This document shows, piece by piece, positions 42,407-58,179 of a DNA stretch of 64,000 nucleotides. Positions within the stretch are counted from its first letter, which is position 1. Each line of letters opens with the position of its first letter. Origin of the DNA: Branchipolynoe longqiensis (taxonomy: Eukaryota > Annelida > Polychaeta > Phyllodocida > Polynoidae); assembly GCA_030323885.1 (NCBI GenBank), contig CM059198.1:13244462-13308461 (forward strand). Reading direction: 5' to 3'. A program made the translations under genes and the position numbers. The notes under the pieces are model-generated. The model was not told the DNA's origin and ran no database searches. It saw only the letters and a list, made by a program, of their open reading frames with translations.

Positions 42407-46402
<3,996 letters not shown>

Positions 46403-46858
46403 TAGTATAGTTATATGAATCTTACCTTGGTATAGATGATGGATAACAGTTGTTTTCCCGAGGTATAAGCCTCGGATAGACGTGGGCTAGGGAGAAGGAA
46501 GCACATCCGGGTCCAGCAATCTTTACCTACTTATTCAGGATAAAAATGACTTTTCACTACAATAGATACTATGATTTTTCCCGTAATGGTACAATAACGG
46601 AATAGATGTGGCAGGGTGTGGTGGGCGGGCCCTAGCCCACGTCTATCCGAGGCTTATACCTCGGGAAAACAACTGTTATCCATCATCTATACCAAGGTAA
46701 GATTCGTATAACTATACTATTTTACCTCGGTATTAAGCCTCAGGCTAGCCTCAGGCTAGGGAGACTTTTATGTAACTCATTTTTATCCTTAATTACATTT
46801 TCTTATCATCATTACATTGTATTATACATTCCTAAATACTTAAATTCGTTCTCACCTC

Positions 46859-49768
46859 TTATTGTTTAGTAGTGAGCAAGCGCGTGGCAAGGCCGCTGGG
46901 CTTTTCTAGTCGTTCGTTATAATGTTTTGTGAACGACTTAGCCGTCTTCCAGCCCGCATGCACAAGGATTCTTTTAACTGAGATCCCTAGCATTCGTGCC
47001 TTGGAGACCATGGCACCTGTAGTCGAATGGGAAGCGTATCTTCCGGTATCGACCCCTGCTTTTTTTAACACTCTGATTGTCCTTCTGGCAAGACTGTCTC
47101 TTGAAATGGCCTTCTGTGGCTTAATAAAGCTCACCAAAAGCTGTTGTGAATTTCTTATGTCCTTTGTCTTGGATATATATGCCCGTATGGCTGACACAAC
47201 ACATAACTTCCTATCCTCAGGGAAGTGATTTAAGTGGACTGTGGATAACGGATCACCCAATCTGTTTGGCTTTAATAGTTGAGCCAAATCAAATGTTGCT
47301 TGCTGCTTATCAATCTCTAGTCCATCAAGTGATAAAGCGACAATTGTTTGTCCTCTGTGTCCAGTTACTAATAATAACAACACTGCAACCTTAAAACCTA
47401 ATTGTTTAACATCTAAATGAGAGTTGTGAGGCCAAGCCTTAAACAATTTAAATACAATAGAGACATCCCAAAACCGACTATATTTCGGCTTTGGTGGGTT
47501 CCTCTCATAGACAGACCATAACAACCAGTGTATCACTCCATGTTTTCCGATTGTATCTCCGTCGATTCTAGGCAAAATGACACATAAAGCACATCTTGCC
47601 GGGTTAATGGCTCTGAAGCCAAGGCCTTCGTCTTCTAAAGTACGAAGAAAACGTGCTATTTGTGCAATTGAAGGGTTTACTGGCTTCACCTTCATCAGCA
47701 TACAATGTACCCCCCATTTCTTCAAATATGTGGTGTACATCTTAACTGTTCCGGGCCTCCACGCATGGGATATCATTCTTTGTTCAGTAATTTTATCCAG
47801 TCCAAATTCCTCCACCGACAGAGGTCCATGGTGTTCCAGGTTCCCGGGTCCTCTTGGGAATCGGAGGCAGTCTTTTGCTTGTCGTGTCACTACTGGCAGC
47901 CACGGTTGTGTGTCCCAGTCGGGGACTATCAGTATGGCGTGTGTTCGGTCCTTGCCAATTTTCCTGGCAACTCGGCTGATAATGCTGAATGGTGGGAAAA
48001 TGTAAAAGAATTTACTTTCCCAGACTAAAGAAAACGCATCTACTCTCCATGCCCTCAGTTTGGGATGCCATGAAACATACTGGTCCAACTTATTATTGTT
48101 ACGCCATGCAAACAAATCTATCACTGGTATTCCCCATTTGTGACAAATGAAATAAAAAATGGACGAACCCAATGACCATTCTAAATGGTCGTGAAAATTC
48201 TGACTTTTTCGATCTGCTAACGTATTCTGTGAGCCTGGAATATGTGCTACTGTTAACCAGACTCTGTGAATCTGTGCCCAGTTCCAAATCTGCTTAGCAA
48301 CTTTATTGCATGGTTTGGATTTTGTACCTCCCATATTGCGAATATAGACCATGGCTGTGGTGTTGTCAGTCAGAATTCTGACGTGAAATCTAGGTACTTT
48401 TACTAGACTACAGAGACCTAAGTAAATGGCCCGTAGTTCCAATACATTAATATGGTCTGAGATTTTGTTTTCTAACCATCTACCACCCGTCGTGACAGCA
48501 TCACGATGCGCGCCCCATCCTTCTAAGGAAGCATCAGTGGTAACTGTAGGATTGGGTTCACCCATACGAATAGGATTGGGTGATGCGTTTATATGTTTAT
48601 ACCACCACGCTATATCCTGCAAGCCTTCTGGGGAAATAAACATTTTTCTTTCGAAATTACCTTTTGTACGTGCTAGTGCTAAGTTTTGATCTATCTCTAG
48701 TGACGTGATATGGGCTTTCCCGTATAGAATAGCGGGTGTGTAAGCTATCATTATGCCGATGAGGACCACGACCTGTCTGATCTTTGGCTTTGTAAGATTA
48801 AGAATCTGGGTCGCCGTAACCATAAACTTATCTAGCTTCGGTTCTGTTATAGAGACCGTCAAGTTTTCTGTATCTAGGATAAATCCTAAACATTTCAGCA
48901 CCTTTGTCAGTTTGAAAACTGACTTTTGCTGAGGAACATAAAAACCTAGTTTTGTGAATAGGCTACCTAAGTCCTCGACCGGCCTAGCACAGGCTGTTTC
49001 AGATTGTGCCATAATAAATGAATCATCGATGTATGGAAACATGACATGACCCTCTCTCGCCATTAGAGAAAAAATTGGTTTTAGGAGTTTGGTAAAGAAA
49101 CGAGGGGCAGAAGCCAAGCCATTGGGCATACAGGTAAACTCATAGAGTTGTTCATTCAAAATAAACCGTAGATATTTCCGATCTTACTTTGCTATGGATA
49201 CTGTATAGTATGTATCTTGGAGATCTACACTCGCCAGCCATGCGTCTGAGGTAATCAGATCGCGTGCTGTTTCCAATGAAAACATTTTGAAGTGTTTATA
49301 TTCCACCAAATTATTTAACTTCGTTAAATCGAGGATCATACAAACATCACCATTAGGCTTTGGGCGAGAGAATATATTAGAAATAAATTCTCCTAGGATA
49401 TGGTCCACTTTTTTGACAATCCCTTTATTACAAAAAATATCCACTTGCTTTGACAGTGCCTCTCGTTCAGTGGAATCAAATTTATACGGAAAAGGGGTGC
49501 TATCCTGGACGGGTAACTCAGTAAAAGGGATATGCACTCCCTGCACGATGTCTAAATTGTGTACATCTGCAGTAATGTTCTGCCACTGATCAAAATAATT
49601 TTTAATATTGCCTGCTTCAAATTTGCTTACAGGAGTTTGCATTGTTTTTGAAGCCGCTGGCGTTGTGGCGGCTGTAGAGGTTTGCATAGCAACCTCTACT
49701 TGCCTGCCTTGGGGAACGGTCTGTTCGGGGTGTAACCTCGGCCGAACTGTCGGTTGCTGTCGTTCCAT
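46859..49768 (-). pseudogene. DIRS B RT-RNase H fused to tyrosine recombinase
   Basis: From the ATG at 49768 (overlapping gag) the RT N-terminus runs to a TAA at 49184-49186 inside the palm (after LASVDLQDTYYTVSIAK). The same frame then continues unbroken for 766 codons: YIDDSFIMAQ, RNase H (VTTDASLEGWGA, HINVLELRAIYLGL, ILTDNTTAMVYIRN, NTLADRKS), methylase-like region, and, without the usual stop/restart, the recombinase. The recombinase N-terminus (about 55 residues present in copy A) is replaced by a short unrelated linker. Recombinase residues R (TGHRGQT), H (HST), H (HAGW) and Y (KHYNE) are kept, but HSTR reads HSTT (codon 47018-47020, AGA to ACA by comparison with A), removing the second catalytic arginine. 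Confidence 0.92.
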
Positions 49769-51037
49769 CTGAGCGACCTCTGTCCCCGACCCCAGAATTG
49801 TTGGCCGAAAGTCTGGCCTGGCCTGCCTCCCCTGCCTGGGCGGCGGGAGCGAAAATCCTCCCGGGATTTCTTAAAGCGAGGTGTTCCGGCTTCTTTTTCC
49901 CATCCATGTTCTTCCCACTCTTTGATGCCGTTTCAACTTCTTTGAAAAGGTATTGTAACTGCCCTCTGAACAGTTTGGTCTTGTCTAGAGGCTTGCCCTT
50001 GATTGGCTCTGGGGCAAGGAACAGTGTGTACTCCTTTCCATCGTTGTCCATGATTTTCTTGGACCGTGCCACCTCCTTGCCTGCGTCGGTGCAGACTGAT
50101 TTAAAGACATTCTCGTACCGGCGGTACGAGAGGAAATTGCTCACCACTGTGAGCAATGCCAAGCCCTTGTCCATTGTTCTGGCAAGCAAGGAGAACTTGT
50201 TGTCCCTCTGCATCCTGTTAGTAACCGGAGCTATGGCTGTGAGTGTCCCAAGAACCGCCTTATGGACTATGTGCAGCACTCCCTCAAACTTCTTCCGGTC
50301 TTCCGTCATATTGATATCCCGGTCCATTTCCTTTACGGTGGAGTTGGGGACCCCTGTGATGTTCATCAGCTCCTCGCCAAGTTTGCCAATAACTTCAGCT
50401 GGTTTAAACGTGCCAAAATGGACATTTATGGTCTCGCGCATAAGCGTAGTGGTCTTAACCCATCGAACCTTTTGCTTGGGCACCTTCTTGCGGACTTTGC
50501 CCCCAATGGGCGCAAAGAGCCCATCATAGTGTGTGTCCGAATCCGACTCCGTTGTCGTTCAGTCGTCGGACGAGTCAGAAGAAGAATCTTTCTTCTTCTT
50601 TTTCTTGGACTTTGGCTTCTTCCACTTGATTTTTATGGCTTTCCGCCTTTCTTTGGTGAAGTCATCGCCAGAAGAGCTCCCTGGCTCCTTGCCTTCTTCC
50701 TCCGTTTCCGGGGGACGACCACTGGCTCATCGGCCGAGTCTGTCTCGGAGAAGTTCTCCCATTCCGACTCGTCGTCTGGCATTGGCATGGGCCGTTTACG
50801 TGAGGCCTCTGGAGCCTGAAAAGCGTGGAAATTCCTTTCCATTGTGGCCATCCGCGCTTCCCATTCGGCTGCAACACCCCGAGTAGTAACCGGGTCAGTC
50901 TCACCATCCAAATCCGATAGGATGTTAGCGCCAGGCTGAGGTGACGGCATTGTCGTCAACACTGGAGACAAATCGTAATCATCAACCGGGCACCATGCAG
51001 CAGCTGACGCAACTGCCTTACTCTGCTTCGTAGCCAT
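49617..51037 (-). pseudogene. DIRS B gag-like ORF1, broken
   Basis: The ATG at 51037 follows a candidate splice acceptor by seven bases (TTGTTACAG|ATACCG). The first frame runs to a stop at 50633. A frameshift near 50660-50720 moves the lysine-rich block (KPKSKKKKKKDSSSDSSDD) to another frame, which meets a TGA at 50559-50561 and then continues to 49617. The conserved core is clear: FKPAEVIGKLGEELMNITGVP, TEDRKKFEGVLHIVHKAVL, SNFLSYRRYENVFKSVCT, DNDGKEYTLFLAPEPIKGK. Its 3' end overlaps the RT frame, as in copy A. Confidence 0.88.
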
Positions 51038-51043
51038 CGGTAT

Positions 51044-51635
51044 CTGTAACAAATAATAGAATGTTCAGGAACCGGAAAATTGACTAAACGTCACAGTAAG
51101 TTATCAAACGAATCTGCGCGTTCAGTGGTGTTAAAGAACGTGTTTAAACCATCTCAACACAGGCGTGATAAGCTAATGTATTAGCGAAGGTTATTGGTCT
51201 GAAAACCGAAACCAAACGTGGGGTCGGGACCAGTGTATCGGCCCGCCCACCTCTCTGTTTCATGCACTTCTCCCTCCTGCGGCTTCTGCTCCAGCAAGTT
51301 GGAGAAAATGCTACAAAACTCGGAGGAACGCCGAAAACCTTTGTGGGGAATCCATAAAAGAAACCCAGGATCATCCCCAACGCGACTCTCTAATAGAGTC
51401 CGAGAGAATATCCACACGAGATGAGACTGCAGCCTACATCTCTACCCATGCCGTGACGGGTGTTGATAGAACAAAGGAGTATCGGTTTCGCTTTGTGTAA
51501 CAAAGGAAATTATGCCATGTCCTATCTGTGTTTTCTAAAAACACCTGTAATGTCCTAAAAAGGACTTAAGAAAGTTCTAAACTTCCACACATAGATGCTA
51601 TAACGAGCTAAACCACAGTTTCTCACAATACTTAC
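51044..51635 (-). other. Candidate 5'-leader intron of DIRS B
   Basis: Donor AACT|GTAAGTATT (GT at 51635-51634) and acceptor TTATTTGTTACAG (AG at 51045-51044) enclose 592 bp, one base different in length from copy A although most of the sequence differs. Confidence 0.6.
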
Positions 51636-51771
51636 AGTTAAATAGCTTGTTGTAGAAAAAAATTGCCGCAGCAACTCAACGAACGTCCTCCCGTCGTGAG
51701 TTGTTTATGCTAATTGCTGGACCCGGATGTGCTTCCTTCTCCCTAGCCTGAGGCTTAATACCAAGGTAAAA

Positions 51772-51780
51772 TATATATAT

Positions 51781-51839
<59 letters not shown>
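51772..51839. repeat. (TA)n microsatellite at DIRS B 5' end
   Basis: About 34 TA units with one interruption, starting immediately at the element terminus. Confidence 0.9.
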
Positions 51840-51840
<1 letters not shown>

Positions 51841-54512
51841 GCTCTATAACCAGCTATGGGAATACACAATGCCGCACAGTTGGAGGACTTGCAGGCGTGG
51901 AACCAAGAATGGCCGCATTTGTTTCCCGGCGTCATATATTTGCGGGCATGGATTGAGAAAGTATGGAAGTAGTTCCTCACCTAGCCGTGGCGTCACCAGC
52001 GATTGGCCAGGTCCACGTCTCCAGTCAATTACAGCCAGATTATATATTTATTGTATATTCATTTCATCCATTAAATACTCAGTATGTATACGCATATGGT
52101 TTGCTCGGCAACAGGATAATATGACTGAGTAGTAGATTAGATCATGGTACCGGGCCCCCAATCTTCTAAGTAATAGTGGGACAGCACGATAAAGCAACCA
52201 ATTTGTGCGCACTGCCACGAGTCGGTACCCGTCCTGATAAGTCATTAGATGTTGCTAAGAAATAAAGCCCCAACAAACTGTAATTTCAGATGTAGCTATA
52301 ATGGCCAGTAACGCCAAGAGCTGATCGCAGTAGCCAAAGCATATATAATGGGTTATGTGAATATGAACTATATATATATATACATATATATAATTGATGA
52401 TCACACACATATATACAGGTATAAACAAACAAAAACAGAACATGGAAGGCAGTACCGGTTGTTCTTAGGAACTGTAACAATGTGTTTGGATTTTACGTTG
52501 GTAAAGAGGCATCGTATGCTACTTAGATTAAAACATTGTTGATGCAAGGCTATGGAATCTACACTCGAACAGAATGTTTCTGGTCTCGCATGCTATTTAG
52601 ATCGACACATTGTTGGTACACAACTATGAAGTGTACGCGCTCAAGCAGAATGTGTCGGAGTGTTACTTTTAGTGGCCACTGAGATCTCCATGAAGCAAAA
52701 ACACATGAATGAGACAAGAGTGACCGATGCAGCATCGAGTGAGGACCACCATGTCCTGCCGACATCCAGTCTGATGCTGTGGATGTTCTTCAATGTACAG
52801 GGTGATTGTATGCAAGTTGCCTGAGAGCAGGCATATCGACTGGGCAATGAGACAACCAGTGGTGAAGCGCTTTACCCAGCATGCCGCACCGCTGTCACAT
52901 TACCCGAATACCTTAGATATTCTGATGACCAATTATGCTAATGAGGCGCGAGTGGCTTCCGATTGTCGTCTCATGGATGCGCTGGGAGGGGCCAATGCGC
53001 AAATTACGTTTTTTGACATGGGCAGAACAGAGTGCGGCTTGCGACATGGTTAGTTAAAGGTGCACAGTCCGATAAAAGCATCACATTTTCAAAAAGCAAA
53101 ACACGTATTTAGATTTGAACCTACATATCCAACTTAGATATGGGAGCACTTATTAAGTATTGCTTGTTAAATAGACGGGCACACTGTGTCAATTCAATAG
53201 AACATGTTACTATTGAAGCATATGGGGTCAGAGTTTTGAGAAGCAGACCAACATTAATGCAACATGTTGATACATTAAATATATATGACCCTACTCATTT
53301 TACATCGAAATTAGGTCAAACTAGAGTACGGTAGAGCATAGCGATCAGCATACTAGATTAATCTAAGTAAAAATGGTAGTAATTCAAAACCATCGGAGTA
53401 TGCACATTTAAAGTTGTATAATCCGATTGTTTTGAGTCTTCCATATTTATTTTAAATAAATTGTGGGTTGCACTCTAACAATTCAAAACCATTTGACTGC
53501 AGGGGTGGCCGCATTCTGAAAAGCACGGGTTAACTTTCCATGCATGATGTTGTGAGTTTTAACCCAGCCGAATCATACCATTGGATTACAAAATTGATTA
53601 GCTTTAACCAATGCTGCACAGGTTAATGCTAGGGTCTGCACCAATCCATGGACCAATATATTCACGGTCTCTGACTATATTCAGAGACTGTGTATATCTA
53701 TATTCTGGACTAGTGCACTGTCCCGTTTCAAAATAGTGCCTTCCTCTGGTGGAATCAATTTGTACCATTATGCGATCAACCATATCGGCAGTGCTATCTA
53801 ATTGGTGGAGTTAACAACCCTCATGGATATGTGACTCAAAAATGGATGGCAATCTGATCGAAATGACCAAAGTTAGTAAATCGGTGAAGTGGGGTCCACC
53901 GGTCGCTTTTGACCACATGGACAACAAGCCTACTTTCACTTTGTATATATATATTTGCATATATATAGATAGGATAAGCATTTATCGATATATAAAGGGC
54001 GGAGCGGCCTATCCTCTGTTATTGTTTATATTATCTACTGCGCAGTAGCCAACCGCGTGTGTGCAGAATTAAGTTGGTTCGGCCTAAACCTTGTGCACCA
54101 ACGAAAAGTAAGTTGGCTTGGCCTAATAGGGCCTAATGACCGCCTGCTACTGCAGCGCCACTTTGTGCTCGTGGCCTGCGCCCCTCTGTTTGGGCAGTGC
54201 GCACCTGCTTTTCAAACTTTATGACCGGCTGGGCAGTTGCCTAGCCATGAGACTAGTATTAAACTGTTCAACCCATATTCATGTTTGTGTTTGTGTCCAG
54301 AGCATAGCCTACTTTATATAGTTAAAATTGAATGCGTTAAGGCCAGGCGCAGCTGGCATACAGTGCAAGGGCCGCTCACAGGGGGCGCCACCATGGTCTA
54401 TGTCATAATAACAGGGTCAGCTAGATAGGATAAGTGCTAACTATTACATAGGGAACTGAAGATCGGTAGTGTCCTTGTTTATATTCCCATAATGGATTAT
54501 AGAGCACATATA
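51840..54512. other. No gene; SINE and MITE remnants
   Basis: About 52111-52275 is the 3' half of SINE family 1, plus orientation (AGGATAATATGACTGAGTAG ... TCATTAGATGTTGCTAAGAA). TA-rich spots lie at 52370-52390 and 53945-53965. A relic of the SINE 5' head lies at about 53505-53640. No open frame carries a domain. Confidence 0.5.
53054..53411 (+). mobile_element. AT-rich MITE family, best copy
   Basis: The left end TTAAAGGTGCACAGTCCGAT and the right end ATCGGAGTATGCACATTTAA are imperfect inverted repeats. The interior includes CATATCCAACTTAGATATGG, CACTTATTAAGTATTGC and CAATTCAATAGAACATG. Relatives lie at 17535-18290, 34625-34962, 36880-36975, 42432-42462 and 43200-43475. No coding content. 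Confidence 0.65.
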
Positions 54513-54852
54513 TAGTATAGTTATCCGAGTCTTTCCTAGGTACAGATGATGGATAACTGTTGTTTTCCCGAGGTACGAGCCTCGGAGAGTTATGGGTCAG
54601 GGAGAAGGAAACACATCCAGGTCTAGCAATCTCTTACATACTTAATAGGATAACAAATTATCTTAAAATTCTATGGATACAAACATGTTTTCGTTTCGGC
54701 ACAAGCCAATGTCATAGTCGTGGTAGGGTAGGGTGGGCGGGCCCTGACCCACGACTATCCGAGGCTCATACCTCTGGAAAACAACAGTTATCCATCACAT
54801 CACATCGTGCTGCATTAATTGCACCAAATCCTAAGCATTAATCTTCTAACAT

Positions 54853-55185
54853 TCATAGAAATCTTACAATCTGAGCTATTGTAGGTTTTAATGGCTTAAC
54901 TCCTTTAAGCAAACAGTGAAGTCCCCATTTCTTTAAATAACTTGTATAAAATGTCACCGTTCCTTTTCTCCAGGCCTGTGAAATAAGTCTTTCTTGCATA
55001 ATTTTGTGTAATCCATATTGTTCTAAATGTTTCCTTAAAAAAGGAATGCCAAAAGGGGTGTCATTGACATGTTTCCATGGACTGTTAGTGGTCCTTGATG
55101 TTGTAGGTTGTTCCTTTCTCATGGAAACCTGAGCATGTCTTTTGCTTCTAATTTCACTGCCGCTAGCCATGGTTGTGAGTCCCAC
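54853..55185 (-). pseudogene. DIRS D tyrosine recombinase, N-terminal fragment
   Basis: The ATG within CCATGGCTAGC corresponds to the start used by copy A and overlaps the RT frame, which runs on to about 55119. It shows FGIPFLRKHLEQYGLHKI and LISQAWRKGTVTFYTSYLKKWG, the DNA-binding N-terminal domain, then ends at the deletion. No catalytic residues remain. Confidence 0.85.
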
Positions 55186-56180
55186 TCTGGTACTATCAGT
55201 GCTGTGTGTGAGTGATCCATCCTGATCTTCCTGGCCACTCTGCTGATAATGCTGAGTGGTGGGAATATGTAATAAAATTTATTATTCCAAATCAGAGAAA
55301 ATGCATCCACTCTCCAGGCTTCTGGCTCTGGATGCCAGGACACTTATTTGGGTAACTTTTTGTTGTTTCGTGATGCAAACAAAAAAATGTCTGGCTTGTC
55401 CCATTTATCACAAATGTAATTGAAAATACTGAGATTTAATGACCATTCTAGTCGGTCATGGAAATGTGGACTTTTCCTGTCAGCCAAAGTATTCTGACTG
55501 CATGGGATATGTGCTACTGTTAGCCATATATCATGTTCCTCTGCCCAGTCCCAAATTAGTTTGGCTAACTGGTTTGGTTTGGAACGAGTCCCTCCCATAT
55601 TACGGATGTAAGCCATGGCTGTCGTATTATCTGTTAATACCATTACATGATTTTTAGGTAGATGAACTAGACTATGTAATCCTAAATAAATAGCTCTGAG
55701 CTCTAGTACATTTATGTGATTGGAGATTTCATCTTCCATCCACCGACCACCGGTTGCCTGTTGGTCTCTATGAGCCCCCCATCCTTCTAGCGAAGCGTCA
55801 GTTGTAACTGTTGTATTGGGTTTGCCCATTCTAATGCGGTTGGGTGAATTCTCAATGTGTGCCAGCCACCATATAATATCCTGTAGGCCTTCAGGCAAAA
55901 TCGTCATGGGCCTTTCAAAGTTCCCATTTGTGCGAGCCAACGCTAAGTTCTTATCTATTTCTAGTGATTTAATATGGGACTTGCCATATAAAATAGCAGG
56001 GACATATGCTCTCATGATTCTTATCAAAATTGTGACTTGTCTTATCTTTGGTTTATGCAAATGTGATAATGGGTTTGCCATTGTTGTAAATATATCAACT
56101 TTCTGTTTTGTTAATGAAATAGTCATATCTGTTGTGTCAATAACAAAACCCAGAAACTTTAATTTCTTTGTAGGTGTTAA
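55119..56180 (-). pseudogene. DIRS D RT end, RNase H and methylase-like region
   Basis: VLTPTKK-KFLGF region at the C boundary, MTISLTKQKVD, PKIRQVTILI, VTTDASLEGWGAHRD, HINVLELRAIYLGL, VLTDNTTAMAYIRN and NTLADRKSPHFHDRLEWSL are visible. One stop interrupts it (KLPK then VSWHPEPEAWRVDAFSLIW, near 55344). Codons differ from copies A and B throughout, so this is an independent lineage. Confidence 0.88.
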
Positions 56181-56899
56181 TACTGATCTTACCTCTGTAC
56201 TAAGCCTCTGCTACTCGTGGTCGAGGGAGAAGGAAGCAACATCCGGGTACAGCAATTAGCATATTCCGCTCATAACGGGAGGACGTTACAAGCAGTTCAG
56301 CAGGTTTTTTTTACCAAGTAATACCAAAGATCCAGAGTAAGTACAGGAACAGAAACTTACATGGAACGTTACAAATACATATAGCACACACTGATCAACT
56401 TGTTGTGTCGCCAGTTACCATGTTAACGTAGTTATTCATGAGTTTGTATTTGTTATCCAGTGCCGTAGATTTTTTGGACGGACCTCCTTTCTTTTTGCCG
56501 CCTGTTGCCGAACGGAGAGATGCTTAGCTGGAGCCAATTCATCGCTTAGATTAGTTTTAGGGAATATTAATAGATTTCCCAAGGCTAAGGCATACCTCCG
56601 AGTTTCACAGCATTTTCTTCAACTTGTTGGCGTAGTAGCCACGGGAGGAAGAAGTGTATGTTAGAGAGTGTGGGAGGGAACAGTACACTGGTCCCTACCC
56701 CTCGATTGGTTTCGGTTTGGTTCGTCCAGCCGTCGCACTTTGGACATACAATTTAGCTTCTCACGCCTGGATTAAACTGTGTAAATATGGATTTAATACC
56801 CATTAGTGCAAGAAAGCACGTTATAGCACTGTTTCACGTGTTCAGTTGCTAACTTGAGTGCATTCTAATAAACCTTTGTGGTTTTTCCGACGACTCAAG

Positions 56900-58170
56900 A
56901 TGGCCGTGAAGTGGGGTAAGCAGGGTGTACCACACACGCTGAGTGAGGGGGACGCGACCCCTGCACTAGAGTCGGCTCCGTCACATGACCGCTCGCCCGA
57001 GGCAGGGCCCTCCAATGCCGATGACCATATGGTTTGTCTCATATGTGAGCAGCTACAGCACCTGCTCCCAAGTACCCCGAGCTAAGCCTCCGCTTCAGAA
57101 GAGTGGAGTGGGAGGACATGTCTCAACAAGAACAGACTACTGACTCCGAGATCGGCTTCCCATCAAGAAAGAGGAAATGATCCAAGAAAGAGTCATCGGA
57201 ACAAGATCAGAAAGGTTAAGCAGACGAAGAAGAAATCTAAGTCCAAGAAGAAGAAAAGGAAATCTTATTCCTCAGATTCCTCCGACGACTCCACCACTAC
57301 GGATTCTGAATCCGAAACCGAACATACCGGCATGTATGTCAAAATCACGGGCAAGGTGGTTAAAAAGATCAGGGTAGAGAAAAAGAAGAAAATTAACACC
57401 TGTACCCTGATAAGAAAGTCCATCAAAGGCCACTTCTACACGTTCAAGCCCGCCGAGATTATCACAAAACTGGCGGAACAATACACGGGGATCAAGGGTA
57501 TCCCAGAGGTGACCATCAAAGAGATGGATGCGGACGTCACCATGAGTGACAACCGCAAGAAGTTTGAGACGCTCCTACACACCGTCCACAAAGGAGTTCT
57601 TGCGGCCTTGGCAGCGGTCACTCCCATTGCCAACCGCATGATGACCGGAAAAAAGTTCTTGATCTTGTGCTCTGACATGGACTCAGGAATTGCGCTCTTA
57701 ACAACTACGAGCAATTTCCTGTCCTATAGGCATTTCGAAAACATCTTTAAATCAGTCACAACTGATGTGGGGAAGTCGCCCGCTCAAAGAAAATAGTGGA
57801 CAATGACGGCAAGGAATATACCCTATTCCTCAGCCCCAAACCAGTCAAGGACAAGCCGCTAGACAATACACTGATGTTTGGCGGCCAACTCCAATACCTG
57901 TTCAAACAGGTGGAGACAGCGGCCAAACAATCCAAACACTTGGATTCAAAGAAGGCCGACAACACTACCCGCTACAAGAAAATCCATTAGGATTTTCGCA
58001 GCCGACGGACCGGCCAATGAGGCAACTGGTTCGGCAGCGGAACTTCAACTACCAGGCGAGGGGAAGGGGACAGCGGAACCAGTACGTCTGGAACGATAAC
58101 AACCGCCCCTTCAGGAGGGACACAAACCCTCAGAAGCCGTTCCCCAGGCGAGCCAACAAGTAGAAGTTGT
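56900..58170 (+). pseudogene. DIRS C gag-like ORF1, broken
   Basis: The ATG at 56900 aligns with copy A's start. The first frame ends at 57085. Later frames show FKPAEIITKLAEQYTGIKGIP, SDNRKKFETLLHTVHKGVL, SNFLSYRHFENIFKSVTT, then a frameshift near 57775 to DNDGKEYTLFLSPKPVKDK and a stop after KKIH (57990). At least two frameshifts and one stop. The splice acceptor seen in copies A and B reads CCG instead of CAG here (56887-56889), while the GTAAGT donor is kept at 56337. Confidence 0.88.
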
Positions 58171-58179
58171 GACACAGAC

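Larger units (their letters stand above)
46403..51771 (-). mobile_element. DIRS-like YR retrotransposon, copy B, defective
   Basis: 5369 bp, same organisation as copy A. The 3' inverted repeat is 46403-46490, the ICR 46631-46774 (junction at 46719/46720) and the 5' repeat 51771-51739. TA microsatellites sit on both sides (46386-46402 and 51772-51839). Lesions: a gag frameshift and TGA, an RT nonsense codon, fusion of RT to a shortened recombinase, and loss of a catalytic arginine. Its protein differs considerably from copy A, so it is a distinct subfamily. Confidence 0.93.
54513..56188 (-). mobile_element. DIRS copy D, 3' part of an interrupted element
   Basis: The 3' inverted repeat starts TAGTATAGTTATCCGAGTCT at 54513, with the inverse arm at about 54739-54797. 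The expected ICR and recombinase C-terminus are deleted between about 54798 and 54853. To the right, RNase H and RT coding runs up to the edge of copy C at 56189. The missing 5' part resumes as fragment E at 61612. C therefore inserted into this older element. Confidence 0.85.
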
